From positions 1 through 64,000 of the forward strand of contig NZ_SRII01000002.1 of NCBI RefSeq assembly GCF_004684095.1: a DNA stretch of 64,000 nt, given 5' to 3'. Origin of the DNA: Hymenobacter sp. UV11 (GTDB lineage Bacteria; Bacteroidota; Bacteroidia; Cytophagales; Hymenobacteraceae). Of the stretch, positions 52,058 to 60,155 are shown piece after piece; within the stretch, counting starts at the first letter, position 1, and each line of letters opens with the position of its first letter. The notes under the pieces are model-generated. The model saw only the letters and a list, made by a program, of their open reading frames with translations, searched no databases and was not told the DNA's origin. Both the position numbers and the translations under genes were made by a program.

Positions 52058-52154
52058 GCTCACTGCTCACTGCTCACTGCTCACTGCTCACTGCTCACTG
52101 CTCACTGCTCACTGCTCACTGCTCACTGCTCACTGCTCACTGCTCACTGCTCAC
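52058..52154. repeat. 7-bp tandem array (CTCACTG) x about 14
   Basis: An almost perfect tandem array between a hairpin and the end of the DUF4202 gene. On the minus strand the unit CAGTGAG gives TGA in each frame within 21 bases. On the plus strand all three frames are open. The last unit provides the DUF4202 stop (TGA, 52151-52153). Confidence 0.96.
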
Positions 52155-52747
52155 CGCCCCAGTGCCTTCGTTACCAGCGCCAGGCCTTCGGGTGTGAAGG
52201 GTAGCTGCAACGCTAGCGCGTGGCCGCGCTCGGTCATTTTGGGCCAGGTTTTCTGCACTATCTCCATCACTTTTTCTTCGGGGTGCTGGGCAGCGAAGGG
52301 TAGGAAATAGTGCTCCAGAAACACCAGGCAGATAACGTCTTCCAGCAGCTGCACTTCGGGGTCGTCCTGGAGGCGCAGCTTCTGCACCAGCTGCTGCACC
52401 CGCTCAATTTCGGCCGGCGCGTAACCCGCCTGGGCCAGGAGCTGGCCCGCCAGCTCGGCGTGAAACTTCTTGAGCGTGTTGCGCCACTGGTGGTAGCCGG
52501 GGCGCGTCATCGGAAAGTCCTGGCGCGGAATTTTCCAGCGCTGAATGTGCTGGCAGCGGGCGGCCAGCTGCACAGCCTCGGGCGCGGTGGGCGCCACGCG
52601 GCGGAGGCAGGCCGTCATGCGCCGGGCATAGAGCACCTCCTTGGGCGCGGGCTGGCCGTCGGTGCCGGGCTCAAGGGTAGGGTCTTCGGCATTGGCGGCG
52701 TCGAAGAGGCGAAAGGCTTCGGCGAGGCGGGCGGTGGCTGAGTTCAT
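52151..52747 (-). CDS. DUF4202 domain-containing protein
   Basis: A 198-residue soluble protein. RLAEAFRLFDAANAEDP at the start, YARRMTACLRRV and ARCQHIQRWKIPRQDFPMTR match DUF4202, a helical family of unknown function with conserved His and Asp residues reminiscent of HD-type metal sites. The ATG at 52745-52747 is chosen over an upstream extension that lacks family residues. Its stop codon lies in the 7-bp array. It converges on cobA. A link to nitrate assimilation is possible only by neighbourhood. Confidence 0.8.
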   Translation of the reverse strand: MNSATARLAEAFRLFDAANAEDPTLEPGTDGQPAPKEVLYARRMTACLRRVAPTAPEAVQLAARCQHIQRWKIPRQDFPMTRPGYHQWRNTLKKFHAELAGQLLAQAGYAPAEIERVQQLVQKLRLQDDPEVQLLEDVICLVFLEHYFLPFAAQHPEEKVMEIVQKTWPKMTERGHALALQLPFTPEGLALVTKALGR

Positions 52748-52821
52748 GCGCTGGGAGGGGGGTAGGGAAGGGCGCACGGCCGGCCCCCCGCCGCGCAAAG
52801 TAAGGCGCCGGGCGCGGCTCG

Positions 52822-54039
52822 TCAACGCGTGGCTACCCCGCTGGCGGGCAGCGGCAGGCCCTCGCGCAGTAGTGGCCGCAGCTCCGACAGGGGTAGGAAA
52901 ACCCGAATTTCGCCCTGCGCATAAGAGGCAATTTCGTAAGGCTGGTAGATGAATACCGCGCCGCCTTCGGTCAAAAATACATTGTGTGTAACGGGTATAG
53001 TATTCACCATAAGCTGCTTATCGAGCGGCTCGTTGGCCTGCAAGCCTACCAGCGGGCGCACCGCGCGAGCCAGCAAAGCGGGCAACTGCCGGGCCGCCGC
53101 CGGCTGAAATATGTCGGCGTAGCGCAGGCGGCGGCCGGTACGCAGGTCGTAGCTGGCCGCGGTGGTGCCGTAGTTGCCGTGCGCCCCACCGCTGTAGTCG
53201 TAGCGAAAAAAGCCCAGGCTCAGCAAGTTGCCCTGCTGGTAGAGCACGTAGGCGGCCGTTTGGTTTTCGTAGGTGAGGCCGGGGGCATAGGCCCCGATGC
53301 CAGCCGTATCGGCAGGGGTAGGGCGGCTGTCGGCGGCATCTTCGTGGTAGTTCTTAAAATAGTTCTGGCGCTGCTGCTTATACAGCGCGGCCAGGCTGGT
53401 GCTGGGTATGCCGTCGATAGTGTCGCCGCGCAGGCCGCTGAGTATGCTGGTCGCCAGGGTTTGGGGCTGGCCCACGGGCACCAGGGCCTGCACGCTCAGG
53501 TGCGCCTTCGGCGACCGGGCCTCGCGCGGAAAGGCCGCGACCGAGTCGGCAAAGTAGTGCACTACAAAGGTGAGCGCCCCGGCCGCCGGCCGCACCAGCC
53601 GCAGCCGCACCGGCTGCTGGCCCACCGCGCCAGCCAGGTCGCCGCCCGGCTGCCGGCGCAGGCGCCAATATAGGGTGCTGCCATTGGGGTCGATGGCTTT
53701 TTCGGGGCTGGTTTCGAACAGCACCACGCTGTCGGGGGCCGCGCTGGGCTGGCCTTGCAGCGTGTAGGGGCGGCCCGCCGGCCCGTAGTAGCTGCCGAAG
53801 CGGCCCGCCGTGCCGGTGGCATCGAAGCCGCGCGGCGCCGTGACGAGGTGCAGCGTCACGCTGTCGGCTTGGCCGGGCAGCTGGGTGCGATATACCTGGT
53901 AGTCAGTGCCGGGCGAGTTGGCCGGCGGGCCGGCCTGCTGGGGCCGGGTGGCCTGGGCGGGGGTAGTAGCCGGGGAGGTTTGGGTGTTGCAGCCAGCCAG
54001 GCTTACCAGCCCAGCCAGGGCGCAGATAATGCGTTTCAT
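52822..54039 (-). CDS. DUF3298/DUF4163-type lipoprotein
   Basis: A 405-residue lipoprotein (MKRIICALAGLVSLAGCNTQ, acylated Cys17). After a low-complexity Thr/Pro/Gln spacer and a middle domain, the C-terminal half has YDYSGGAHGNYGTTAASYDL and FIYQPYEIASYAQGEIRVFL, hallmarks of DUF4163 plus DUF3298, as in the RsiV-type anti-sigma sensor domain or PdaC-like proteins. It is probably periplasmic and may bind peptidoglycan-related ligands. The ATG at 54037-54039 begins the lipoprotein leader. Divergent from the alpha/beta hydrolase gene. Confidence 0.82.
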   Translation of the reverse strand: MKRIICALAGLVSLAGCNTQTSPATTPAQATRPQQAGPPANSPGTDYQVYRTQLPGQADSVTLHLVTAPRGFDATGTAGRFGSYYGPAGRPYTLQGQPSAAPDSVVLFETSPEKAIDPNGSTLYWRLRRQPGGDLAGAVGQQPVRLRLVRPAAGALTFVVHYFADSVAAFPREARSPKAHLSVQALVPVGQPQTLATSILSGLRGDTIDGIPSTSLAALYKQQRQNYFKNYHEDAADSRPTPADTAGIGAYAPGLTYENQTAAYVLYQQGNLLSLGFFRYDYSGGAHGNYGTTAASYDLRTGRRLRYADIFQPAAARQLPALLARAVRPLVGLQANEPLDKQLMVNTIPVTHNVFLTEGGAVFIYQPYEIASYAQGEIRVFLPLSELRPLLREGLPLPASGVATR

Positions 54040-54233
54040 AGCCCAAAAGACGGTTGAAGCGGGCGATTGTGGCTTACGCCTGGGCTTTGGAAAGATAAAA
54101 ACAACCCTATTCTTTTGCCTGATAGTCAATTGGCTATCACAGTTCATAATAAAGTAATGCCCTAGCCAATCCTTCACCTTTAGCTTTACGTAAACTAAGC
54201 AAAGTTCTTCCTTTTCCACTTTTCCCTACCCCC

Positions 54234-55178
54234 ATGAATCTTATCAAAGTTGGCCAAGATGCCCAAGGCAAAGACATTAATCTGAATTACTACGACTACG
54301 GCCAGGGCAACCCGATTGTGCTCATCCACGGCTGGCCCCTGAGCGCGGCCTCCTGGGAGTATCAGTTGGCCGAGCTGCCGCTGCACGATGTGCGCGTGAT
54401 TGCCTACGACCGCCGTGGTTTCGGCATGTCGTCGAAGCCCTGGGATGGCTACAACTACGACACGTTTGCCGACGACCTCAAGGCTGTGCTCGACGCCCTC
54501 GACCTCCAGAATGTGACCCTCGTGGGCTTCTCGATGGGCGGCGGCGAAGTGGCCCGCTACATGAGCCGCCACAACGGCGCCCGCGTGAGCAAAGTAGCGT
54601 TTATAAGCGCCGTGACGCCCTTCATGCTGAAAACTGAGAATAACGACTCGGGCGTTGACAAGTCGACATTTGACGACATGATTGAGAACCTGGGCAAGGA
54701 CCGTTTCGGCTTTTTGCAAGACTTTTCTAAGAACTTCTACGGCCAGGGCGTACTATCGCACCCCGTGAGCCAAGGAGTGCTGGACTCGTTTGCCATGCTT
54801 GCCTTTCCTGCTTCGCCCCGCGCTACTTCGCAGTGCGTGAAGGCCTTTGGTGAAACCGACTTTCGCCAGGACATGAAGGCGATTAAAGTGCCCGCGCTTT
54901 TCATCTACGGCACTTCCGACGCCATTGTGCCCCCGGCTACGGGCGCTGAAGCCGCCGCCCCCCTGGTGCCCGGCTCGCAGCTTGTTGCCTACGACGGCGA
55001 GCCGCACGGCCTCAACATTACCTCGAAAGACCGCCTCAACCGCGACCTGCTCACCTTCGTGAGCGGCCAGCCCGTGCAGTCGTACTACGACCAGGATGAG
55101 ATGTCGGGCAACATGCCCCGCCGCAACCAAAACAACGCCGCGCTCAGCGCCAACGCCCCCACACCGGCTACCTACTAA
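54234..55178 (+). CDS. alpha/beta hydrolase, non-heme chloroperoxidase-like
   Basis: A 314-residue hydrolase. The oxyanion motif is VLIHGWPLS, the nucleophile GFSMGGGE, and the other triad members lie in YGTSDAIVPP and GEPHGLN. This is the pattern of the cofactor-free chloroperoxidase/esterase group. The C-terminus is extended by about 35 Asn/Gln/Pro-rich residues (PRRNQNNAALSANAPTPATY) that are unusual for the family. No signal peptide. The ATG is immediately preceded by CCCTACCCCC. A strong bidirectional terminator follows. Confidence 0.88.
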   Translation: MNLIKVGQDAQGKDINLNYYDYGQGNPIVLIHGWPLSAASWEYQLAELPLHDVRVIAYDRRGFGMSSKPWDGYNYDTFADDLKAVLDALDLQNVTLVGFSMGGGEVARYMSRHNGARVSKVAFISAVTPFMLKTENNDSGVDKSTFDDMIENLGKDRFGFLQDFSKNFYGQGVLSHPVSQGVLDSFAMLAFPASPRATSQCVKAFGETDFRQDMKAIKVPALFIYGTSDAIVPPATGAEAAAPLVPGSQLVAYDGEPHGLNITSKDRLNRDLLTFVSGQPVQSYYDQDEMSGNMPRRNQNNAALSANAPTPATY

Positions 55179-55200
55179 AGCAGCCAACGCTGCCTACTAA

Positions 55201-55244
55201 GCACAAAAAAACGCCCCGCTGGCCAGCGGGGCGTTTTTTTGTGC
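55201..55244. terminator. bidirectional terminator
   Basis: Adjacent 22-bp perfect arms with a GC core (ACGCCCCGCTGG and complement) flanked by A- and T-runs between convergent genes. Confidence 0.93.
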
Positions 55245-55254
55245 CACTGCTTCC

Positions 55255-55749
55255 CTACCCCAGGTAGGCGTGCCAGTTCTGGTCGAGGGTGCCCGCCGAG
55301 AGCTTGAGGAAGCCCGCGAGGGTCGGCTTCTTGGGCTGGGTGCGCAGGGGCATGTTGGCCTCCGAGGGCGTGCGCTGGCCCTTGGCGTGGTTGCAGCGCG
55401 AGCAGGCCGTGATGAGGTTGGTCCAGCCCGAGTCGCCGCCGCGCGAGCGGGGCAGCACGTGGTCGAGGGTCAGGGTTTTGGTCGAGCCGCAGTACTGGCA
55501 TTCGTACTGGTCGCGCTTGAAAATATTGTGGCGGCTGAGGGCGATACCCTTGTAGGGCACGCGCACGTAGCGCGCCAGCCGGATGATGCTGGGCTTGGGG
55601 TATACCTGCGAAACGGTGCGCATGGTGCCGTGCTCCGACTTGGCTACCATCTCGGCTTTATCCAGGAATAACAATACGAAAGCCTTCTGCACGCTGCATA
55701 AGGTAATGGCGGTGTAATCGCCATTGAGTACGAGCACTTTCTGGTCCAT
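55255..55749 (-). CDS. HNH endonuclease domain protein
   Basis: A 164-residue protein. Two CxxC zinc knuckles (ECQYCGSTK and ACSRCNHAKG) surround LTLDHVLPRSRGGDSGWTNL, the HNH core. The N-terminal half (KVLVLNGDYTAITLCSVQKA) is typical of the widespread chromosomal HNH family related to McrA-like nucleases. These are common single-copy genes in Bacteroidota, not necessarily defence genes. The start ATG is at 55747-55749. Confidence 0.9.
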   Translation of the reverse strand: MDQKVLVLNGDYTAITLCSVQKAFVLLFLDKAEMVAKSEHGTMRTVSQVYPKPSIIRLARYVRVPYKGIALSRHNIFKRDQYECQYCGSTKTLTLDHVLPRSRGGDSGWTNLITACSRCNHAKGQRTPSEANMPLRTQPKKPTLAGFLKLSAGTLDQNWHAYLG

Positions 55750-55803
55750 ATACGGTAGGCGAAAACTAGAGACTGCAAGCTACTAGCTAATCGGCATAAC
55801 AAC

Positions 55804-55840
55804 AAAGGCCCCCGGCGGAATGATTCCGCCGGGGGCCTTT
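55804..55840 (-). terminator. terminator after lepB
   Basis: 18-bp arms (AAAGGCCCCCGGCGGAAT and complement) with a one-base loop; a short T-run follows on either strand. It lies 25 bases beyond the lepB stop. Confidence 0.8.
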
Positions 55841-55864
55841 AGCCTCTACCAAGGGGGGGTAGGG

Positions 55865-57019
55865 CTAGTCGATGGTGCGGAACACCCGGCTCCAACGCAC
55901 CTTGTGGGTGGCGTCGCCGAAGGGGTCGAGCGAGAGCCAGATAAGCACGGCCTTGCCCACCACATGGTCTTCGGGCACAAAGCCCCAGAAGCGCGAATCT
56001 TCTGAGTTGTGGCGGTTGTCGCCCATCATCCAGTAGTAGTTCTGCTTAATAGTGTAGCTGGTGAGCGGCTTGCCATCCTGCAAAATCATGCCGTCGGGGC
56101 CCCAGGTAACGTTTTTATTGTGCTCATACTGGCTCACGATTTTGAAGTAAATCGCGGCATTGGCTGGCGAGAGCGCTATCGTCTGGCCTTTTTTGGGAAT
56201 GGGGAGCGGCCCGTAGTTGTCGAGCTGCCACCGGCGCTGCACCGCGCTCATGGCGCCCGAGCCGTGGAAGTCGGCCACGTCGGGAAAGAGCTGCACGGCG
56301 GGCGCCGTCACGGTCAGCGACTTCACATAGGGCTGCTTTTTGAAGTAGGCGGCCACGTCGGCCGGGCAGCTGATAACGTAGCCCAGCTGGCCGGTTTCGG
56401 GGTTGGTGCCGGCCCCCGGAATGCCGTCGGGCTGGTCGTAGTCCACTACCCCCTGGTCGTGCAGCGCCTGGCGCACCTCGTCGTTGGGCGTTTCCACCGC
56501 CATGAAATACGTGGTTTGCGGCGCGCCCGCAATGGCGCCCGGCTTGCCGTTCAGGAAAATCACGCCGTTGCGAATCTCCAGCGTATCGCCCGCAATGGCA
56601 ATGCAGCGCTTGATGTAGTTGGTGCGCAGGTCGGCCGGAAACTGCTGCTCGTGCGGCACGTGAAACACCACCACGTCGTTGCGCTTAATCGAGCTGAAGC
56701 CCGGAAAGCGGAACGTGGGCAGCTGAATGAGGTCAGAGTAGCTCTTGAAGCCAAAAATCGGCAGCGTCTGGTGCGTGAGCGGCACCTGCAAGGGCGTTTG
56801 GGGCGTAATGGGCCCGTAGTGCAACTTGCTCACAAACAGGTAGTCGCCCACCAGCAGCGAGTGCTCCATGCTCGGCGACGGAATAACGTAGGCCTCAAAC
56901 GTGGCCCAGCGAATGAGCGTGGCCGCGATTACCGCAAACAGCAGCGAGTCGACCCATTCCCGGCTCTTGGTCTTGGCTGGCTTGGGCGGGGCAGTAGGGT
57001 CAGTTTTGCGAACGAGCAT
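55865..57019 (-). CDS. lepB: signal peptidase I
   Basis: A 384-residue inner-membrane serine protease. One N-terminal helix (SLLFAVIAATLIRWATFEAY) precedes the catalytic serine in VIPSPSMEHSLLVGD; the catalytic lysine lies in NYIKRCIAIAGD. The C-terminal box GDNRHNSEDSRFWGFVPEDH is intact. The long insert between the boxes is usual for Bacteroidota. It removes signal peptides of exported proteins. The ATG at 57017-57019 is chosen since the upstream open frame is repeat DNA. It is downstream of dapB across a palindrome. Confidence 0.95.
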   Translation of the reverse strand: MLVRKTDPTAPPKPAKTKSREWVDSLLFAVIAATLIRWATFEAYVIPSPSMEHSLLVGDYLFVSKLHYGPITPQTPLQVPLTHQTLPIFGFKSYSDLIQLPTFRFPGFSSIKRNDVVVFHVPHEQQFPADLRTNYIKRCIAIAGDTLEIRNGVIFLNGKPGAIAGAPQTTYFMAVETPNDEVRQALHDQGVVDYDQPDGIPGAGTNPETGQLGYVISCPADVAAYFKKQPYVKSLTVTAPAVQLFPDVADFHGSGAMSAVQRRWQLDNYGPLPIPKKGQTIALSPANAAIYFKIVSQYEHNKNVTWGPDGMILQDGKPLTSYTIKQNYYWMMGDNRHNSEDSRFWGFVPEDHVVGKAVLIWLSLDPFGDATHKVRWSRVFRTID

Positions 57020-57057
57020 GAAATCAGTAGAATAGTTAGCAAATAAACAACGCCGGT

Positions 57058-57159
57058 TGTCATTGCGAGCGCAGCGCGGCAATCGCACCCGAACGATAGA
57101 CGAACGACTGGCGTGGATTTCGTTCAGGTGTGATTGCCGCGCTGCGCTCGCAATGACAA
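57058..57159. repeat. intergenic palindrome, GTCATTGCGAGCGCAGC family
   Basis: Arms 57058-57095 and 57121-57159 are complementary with few mismatches, between dapB and lepB on the minus strand. Confidence 0.93.
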
Positions 57160-57181
57160 ACGATTTTCACGAACGCAGCTT

Positions 57182-57904
57182 TTACAGCCCCAGCAATTCT
57201 TTCATGCCAAACACGCCGTGGCGGCCGGGCAGCCATTCGGCCGCCAGCAGTGCGCCCAGCGCAAAGCCCTCGCGCGAGTGGGCCTCGTGGCGCAGCTCGA
57301 TGGTGTCGGCGCTCGATACGTAGCGCACCTCGTGGGTGCCTACCACCTCGCCGCGCCGCTCGCTGAGCACGGCCAGCTCGTGCGGCGCCTGGGCCGGCGC
57401 GTTGCGCCAGGTGGTTTTGGCCGGGAAGTTGGCTAGCACGCCCTCGGCCGCCGTGAGGGCGGTGCCGCTGGGCTGGTCCACCTTGTGCACGTGGTGAATC
57501 TCGGTGAGCTGCACATCATAGCCAGCCGCAAACTGGTTCATTTTGGCCGCGATGTACTCGTTGAAGTGAAAGAACAGGTTCACGCCCACGCTGTAATTGG
57601 AGGCGTAAAAAAGCGCGCCGTTGGTCTGGGCCGTCAGCTCCCGGGCCTCGTCGAAGTGGTGCAGCCAGCCCGTCGAGCCGCACACCACGGGTAGGCCCTG
57701 GCGCAGGCAGGCCGCCACGTTGGCATAGGCCGCCTCGGGATGCGTGAATTCAATGGCGACATCGACCTGCGCCGGTGTGAAGTCCTCGATGCGCTGGTTG
57801 GAGGTCTGGTGGTCCACAATGCCCACGATTTCGTGGCCCCGGCTGGCGGCCAGGCCAGCTATCGTCTGGCCCATTTTACCGTAGCCGATTAATAGAATGT
57901 TCAT
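57182..57904 (-). CDS. dapB: 4-hydroxy-tetrahydrodipicolinate reductase
   Basis: A 240-residue NAD(P)H enzyme of lysine/diaminopimelate synthesis. The nucleotide site is MNILLIGYGKMGQTIAGLAA. The active-site segment EIHHVHKVDQPSGTA carries the conserved His-His and Lys, and YASNYSVGVNLFFHF is family-typical. It is slightly shorter than the E. coli enzyme, as usual in Bacteroidota. It provides meso-diaminopimelate for peptidoglycan. The gene begins 20 bp after the DUF5683 gene stops, so the two are probably co-transcribed. Confidence 0.95.
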   Translation of the reverse strand: MNILLIGYGKMGQTIAGLAASRGHEIVGIVDHQTSNQRIEDFTPAQVDVAIEFTHPEAAYANVAACLRQGLPVVCGSTGWLHHFDEARELTAQTNGALFYASNYSVGVNLFFHFNEYIAAKMNQFAAGYDVQLTEIHHVHKVDQPSGTALTAAEGVLANFPAKTTWRNAPAQAPHELAVLSERRGEVVGTHEVRYVSSADTIELRHEAHSREGFALGALLAAEWLPGRHGVFGMKELLGL

Positions 57905-57924
57905 AGAATAGTAATTTCTGGTTC

Positions 57925-58671
57925 CTATTTGACCCGGAGTGACAGGGCCAGGCCGGTGCCCGGCATCAGCTGCCCCGGCTGGGGTAGGAGCGTCGGCTGT
58001 AGGTTGAGCGACAGGTTATCGCTCACGTCAAAGTCGTAGAGGTGGGCATCGACCACCGCATCCAGAATTTGCAGGCCGTAGCCCAGCGCTCCAACTAAAA
58101 CGAACAGGTCGCGGTAGCGGCGATAAAAGATGATGCCCGTCTGGATATTGGTAGCCGACGTTTCCTTGCTCGCATTCGGATAATCGTCGGTATTCAACAG
58201 CACTGCGGGTAGCACTGAAGGCTGCAAAGAAGTAATTGCGTAGGCTTTGGAATACTCCTTATAATGCTGTTGGTAAAATACTTCTACCACGCCTAGCGTA
58301 CCCAGCATCCCATACACAATGGGCAGCTTCCAGTACTTGTGGTTGTAAATCTGCCCCGCGCCGGGCAGCAGCGCCAGATACCCGGCTTTTTCAGGCCGCG
58401 TGAGGTGCAGGCCAAACAGCCGCTCGGTGCGCTTAGCCGAGTCGGCGGCGGCCAGGGCACGCTTCTCTTTTTTGCTCATTTTGCGCACGGTGGCCGTGTC
58501 AGGCCGCACCACCGTAGGCGCGTTCAGGCCCGAGCCTGTGCCCAGCGGATTGGGCGTAGTGGTGGGGTACTGTTGCGCCTGGGCCACGTGCGTGCAGGCC
58601 AGCAGTAGCAGCAAGCTGAGCAGCCAGCCCAGGCGGTGGCGGGGGGGTAGGGAACGCAAAGAGTTGTTCAT
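57925..58671 (-). CDS. DUF5683 domain-containing envelope protein
   Basis: A 248-residue protein with a signal peptide (RLGWLLSLLLLLACTHVAQA), a charged spacer (KMSKKEKRALAAADSAKRTE), and the DUF5683 core with two hydrophobic helices (GYLALLPGAGQIYNHKYWKL). Function unknown. It is conserved between parB and dapB/lepB in many Bacteroidota, as here. The ATG at 58669-58671 starts the leader; a longer open frame upstream is out of place inside parB. The leader on the minus strand has the CCCTACCCCCCC motif. Confidence 0.85.
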   Translation of the reverse strand: MNNSLRSLPPRHRLGWLLSLLLLLACTHVAQAQQYPTTTPNPLGTGSGLNAPTVVRPDTATVRKMSKKEKRALAAADSAKRTERLFGLHLTRPEKAGYLALLPGAGQIYNHKYWKLPIVYGMLGTLGVVEVFYQQHYKEYSKAYAITSLQPSVLPAVLLNTDDYPNASKETSATNIQTGIIFYRRYRDLFVLVGALGYGLQILDAVVDAHLYDFDVSDNLSLNLQPTLLPQPGQLMPGTGLALSLRVK

Positions 58672-58714
58672 AAGCAAGCCGCTAACGCCAGCCGGCGCCC
58701 AAGTAGTGCGGTAC

Positions 58715-59689
58715 CTATGCAGGTTGCAGAATGTGCAGAATGCGTTGCATATCCTCCACCGAGTCGAAGGAAATCTTGATTTCGCCGCGGCCCTGCGCGC
58801 CCGGCCGCAGCTGCACCTTCGAGCCAAAGTGGTCGGTGAGCTGACGCTCGGTGCGGCGCAGCTCGGCCACCGGCACCACCGGCGTAGGCTGCACCTTGGG
58901 GCTGCTACCCCCCGTGGGCTGGCCGAAGCCGCTGCGCACGATTTCCTCCACGCGGCGCACCGACAGCTCCTCGGCCACAATGCGCTTGTACAAATCGACC
59001 TGCTGCTGCGCGTCCTCAATATTGATGAGGGCGCGGGCGTGGCCCATGCCAATAATTGAGTCGCGTAGGCCAATCTGGATGCTGGGCGGCAGCTTCAGCA
59101 GGCGCAAGTAGTTGGTCACGGTCGAGCGGTTTTTACCTACGCGCTCGCCCAGGTCTTCCTGGCGCAGCTGGCACTCGCTGAGCAGGCGTTGGTAGCTGAG
59201 CGCGATTTCAATCGCGTTCAGGTTTTCGCGCTGAATGTTCTCAATCAGCGCCATTTCCAGCATCTGCTGGTCGTCGGCCTTGCGGATGTAGGCCGGAATG
59301 GTGTCCAGGCCGGCCAGCTTGCTGGCTTGTAGGCGGCGCTCGCCCGAGATGAGCTGGAACGAGTTGGTGCCCATCTGGCGCACCGTTACGGGCTGAATAA
59401 TGCCCTGAATCTTGATGCTGTCGGCCAGCTCAGCCAGTGCCTCCTGGTCGAAGTGCGTACGTGGCTGGTAGGGGTTAGCTTCAATGTAGCCCAGCGGAAT
59501 CTGGCCTACCGAGTTGACGGGGTGGGGCACCAGGCGCTGCTCACGGTCGCCTTTGGGCTCGTAGCTCCCCTCAATCAGCGCGTTGAGCCCCCGGCCCAGG
59601 CCGCCGATTCTACGCTTGGCCGCGCCGGCCACGCCAGGGTTGGCGTTGAGGGCAGCCTGAATTTTCTCTTCGTTCTTCTCTACGGACAT
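58715..59689 (-). CDS. parB: chromosome partitioning protein ParB (CTPase, parS-binding)
   Basis: A 324-residue ParB. The arginine-rich box GLGRGLNALIEG at the start and the NPYQPRTHF motif precede the CTP-binding GERRLQASKLAG and the helix-turn-helix LGERVGKNRSTVTNYLRLLK. The C-terminal dimerisation part ends RGEIKISFDSVEDMQRIL. It loads on parS and spreads to organise origin segregation with ParA. The ATG at 59687-59689 is used. A -7 box TAATTTTG (59733-59740) gives it its own promoter in addition to read-through from parA. Confidence 0.95.
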   Translation of the reverse strand: MSVEKNEEKIQAALNANPGVAGAAKRRIGGLGRGLNALIEGSYEPKGDREQRLVPHPVNSVGQIPLGYIEANPYQPRTHFDQEALAELADSIKIQGIIQPVTVRQMGTNSFQLISGERRLQASKLAGLDTIPAYIRKADDQQMLEMALIENIQRENLNAIEIALSYQRLLSECQLRQEDLGERVGKNRSTVTNYLRLLKLPPSIQIGLRDSIIGMGHARALINIEDAQQQVDLYKRIVAEELSVRRVEEIVRSGFGQPTGGSSPKVQPTPVVPVAELRRTERQLTDHFGSKVQLRPGAQGRGEIKISFDSVEDMQRILHILQPA

Positions 59690-59732
59690 ACTAACATCGG
59701 CGCGGCCCAAAAGGCAAGCGGCGGCCGAATGT

Positions 59733-59740
59733 CAAAATTA
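59733..59740 (-). promoter_or_regulatory. -7 box TAATTTTG upstream of parB
   Basis: A match to TAnnTTTG on the minus strand, 44 bases before the parB ATG. Only a CTTG (59760-59763) is found at the -33 position. Confidence 0.55.
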
Positions 59741-59775
59741 CACCGTGGCGGGCGAAGGGCAAGCCCTACCCCCCT

Positions 59776-59997
59776 TCAATAGGACCAATGCCCGCGGTCG
59801 GAGGAGTAGCGCAGGCAGGCATGAATCATTTCCGGCGTTAAGTCTGGAAAATCGCGCAGCAGCGCCGCTTCCGTCACGCCGCTGTTGAGCCAGTCCAGCA
59901 CATCGGCCACGCTGATGCGGGTGCCCGTGAGGTACGGCCGCCCCGAGCGTACAGTTGAGTCGGTACTGATGAGCGGGTGGCGGGGTAGGGGCGGCAT
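59776..59997 (-). CDS. DUF433 family small protein (antitoxin-like)
   Basis: A 73-residue protein. TVRSGRPYLTGTRISVADVL, DWLNSGVTEAALLRDFPDLT and the last helix MIHACLRYSSD match DUF433, a compact winged-helix-like family often paired with a DUF5615 PIN-like toxin. No DUF5615 gene follows. It lies between parA and parB on the same strand. The ATG at 59995-59997 is the only fitting start. Confidence 0.85.
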   Translation of the reverse strand: MPPLPRHPLISTDSTVRSGRPYLTGTRISVADVLDWLNSGVTEAALLRDFPDLTPEMIHACLRYSSDRGHWSY

Positions 59998-60034
59998 AGA
60001 GAAAGGGAATTTGATGCTAAATAAAGTAAAAAAA

Positions 60035-60135
60035 GAACGTCATGCTGAGCTTGTCGAAGCATCTCGCTCGCGCCCTTAGGTTAGTACCCCCATGCGGCGT
60101 GGTAGAGATGCTTCGACAGGCTCAGCATGACGTTC
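60035..60135. repeat. intergenic palindrome, GTCATGCTGAGCTTG family
   Basis: 30-bp arms 60035-60064 and 60106-60135 with one mismatch, between the parA stop and DUF433. Confidence 0.93.
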
Positions 60136-60155
60136 AGTAGCAGAATCAGGTAGCG

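Noticed and set aside
52058..52154. Tandem array considered as CRISPR
   Set aside because: The unit is 7 bp with no spacers, and no cas genes are in the window.
55255..55749. HNH gene considered as part of a defence system
   Set aside because: No methylase, restriction partner or other defence gene is adjacent; this HNH type is a common chromosomal gene.
56009..57046. Long plus-strand open frame opposite lepB
   Set aside because: An antisense shadow of lepB with no recognisable motif.
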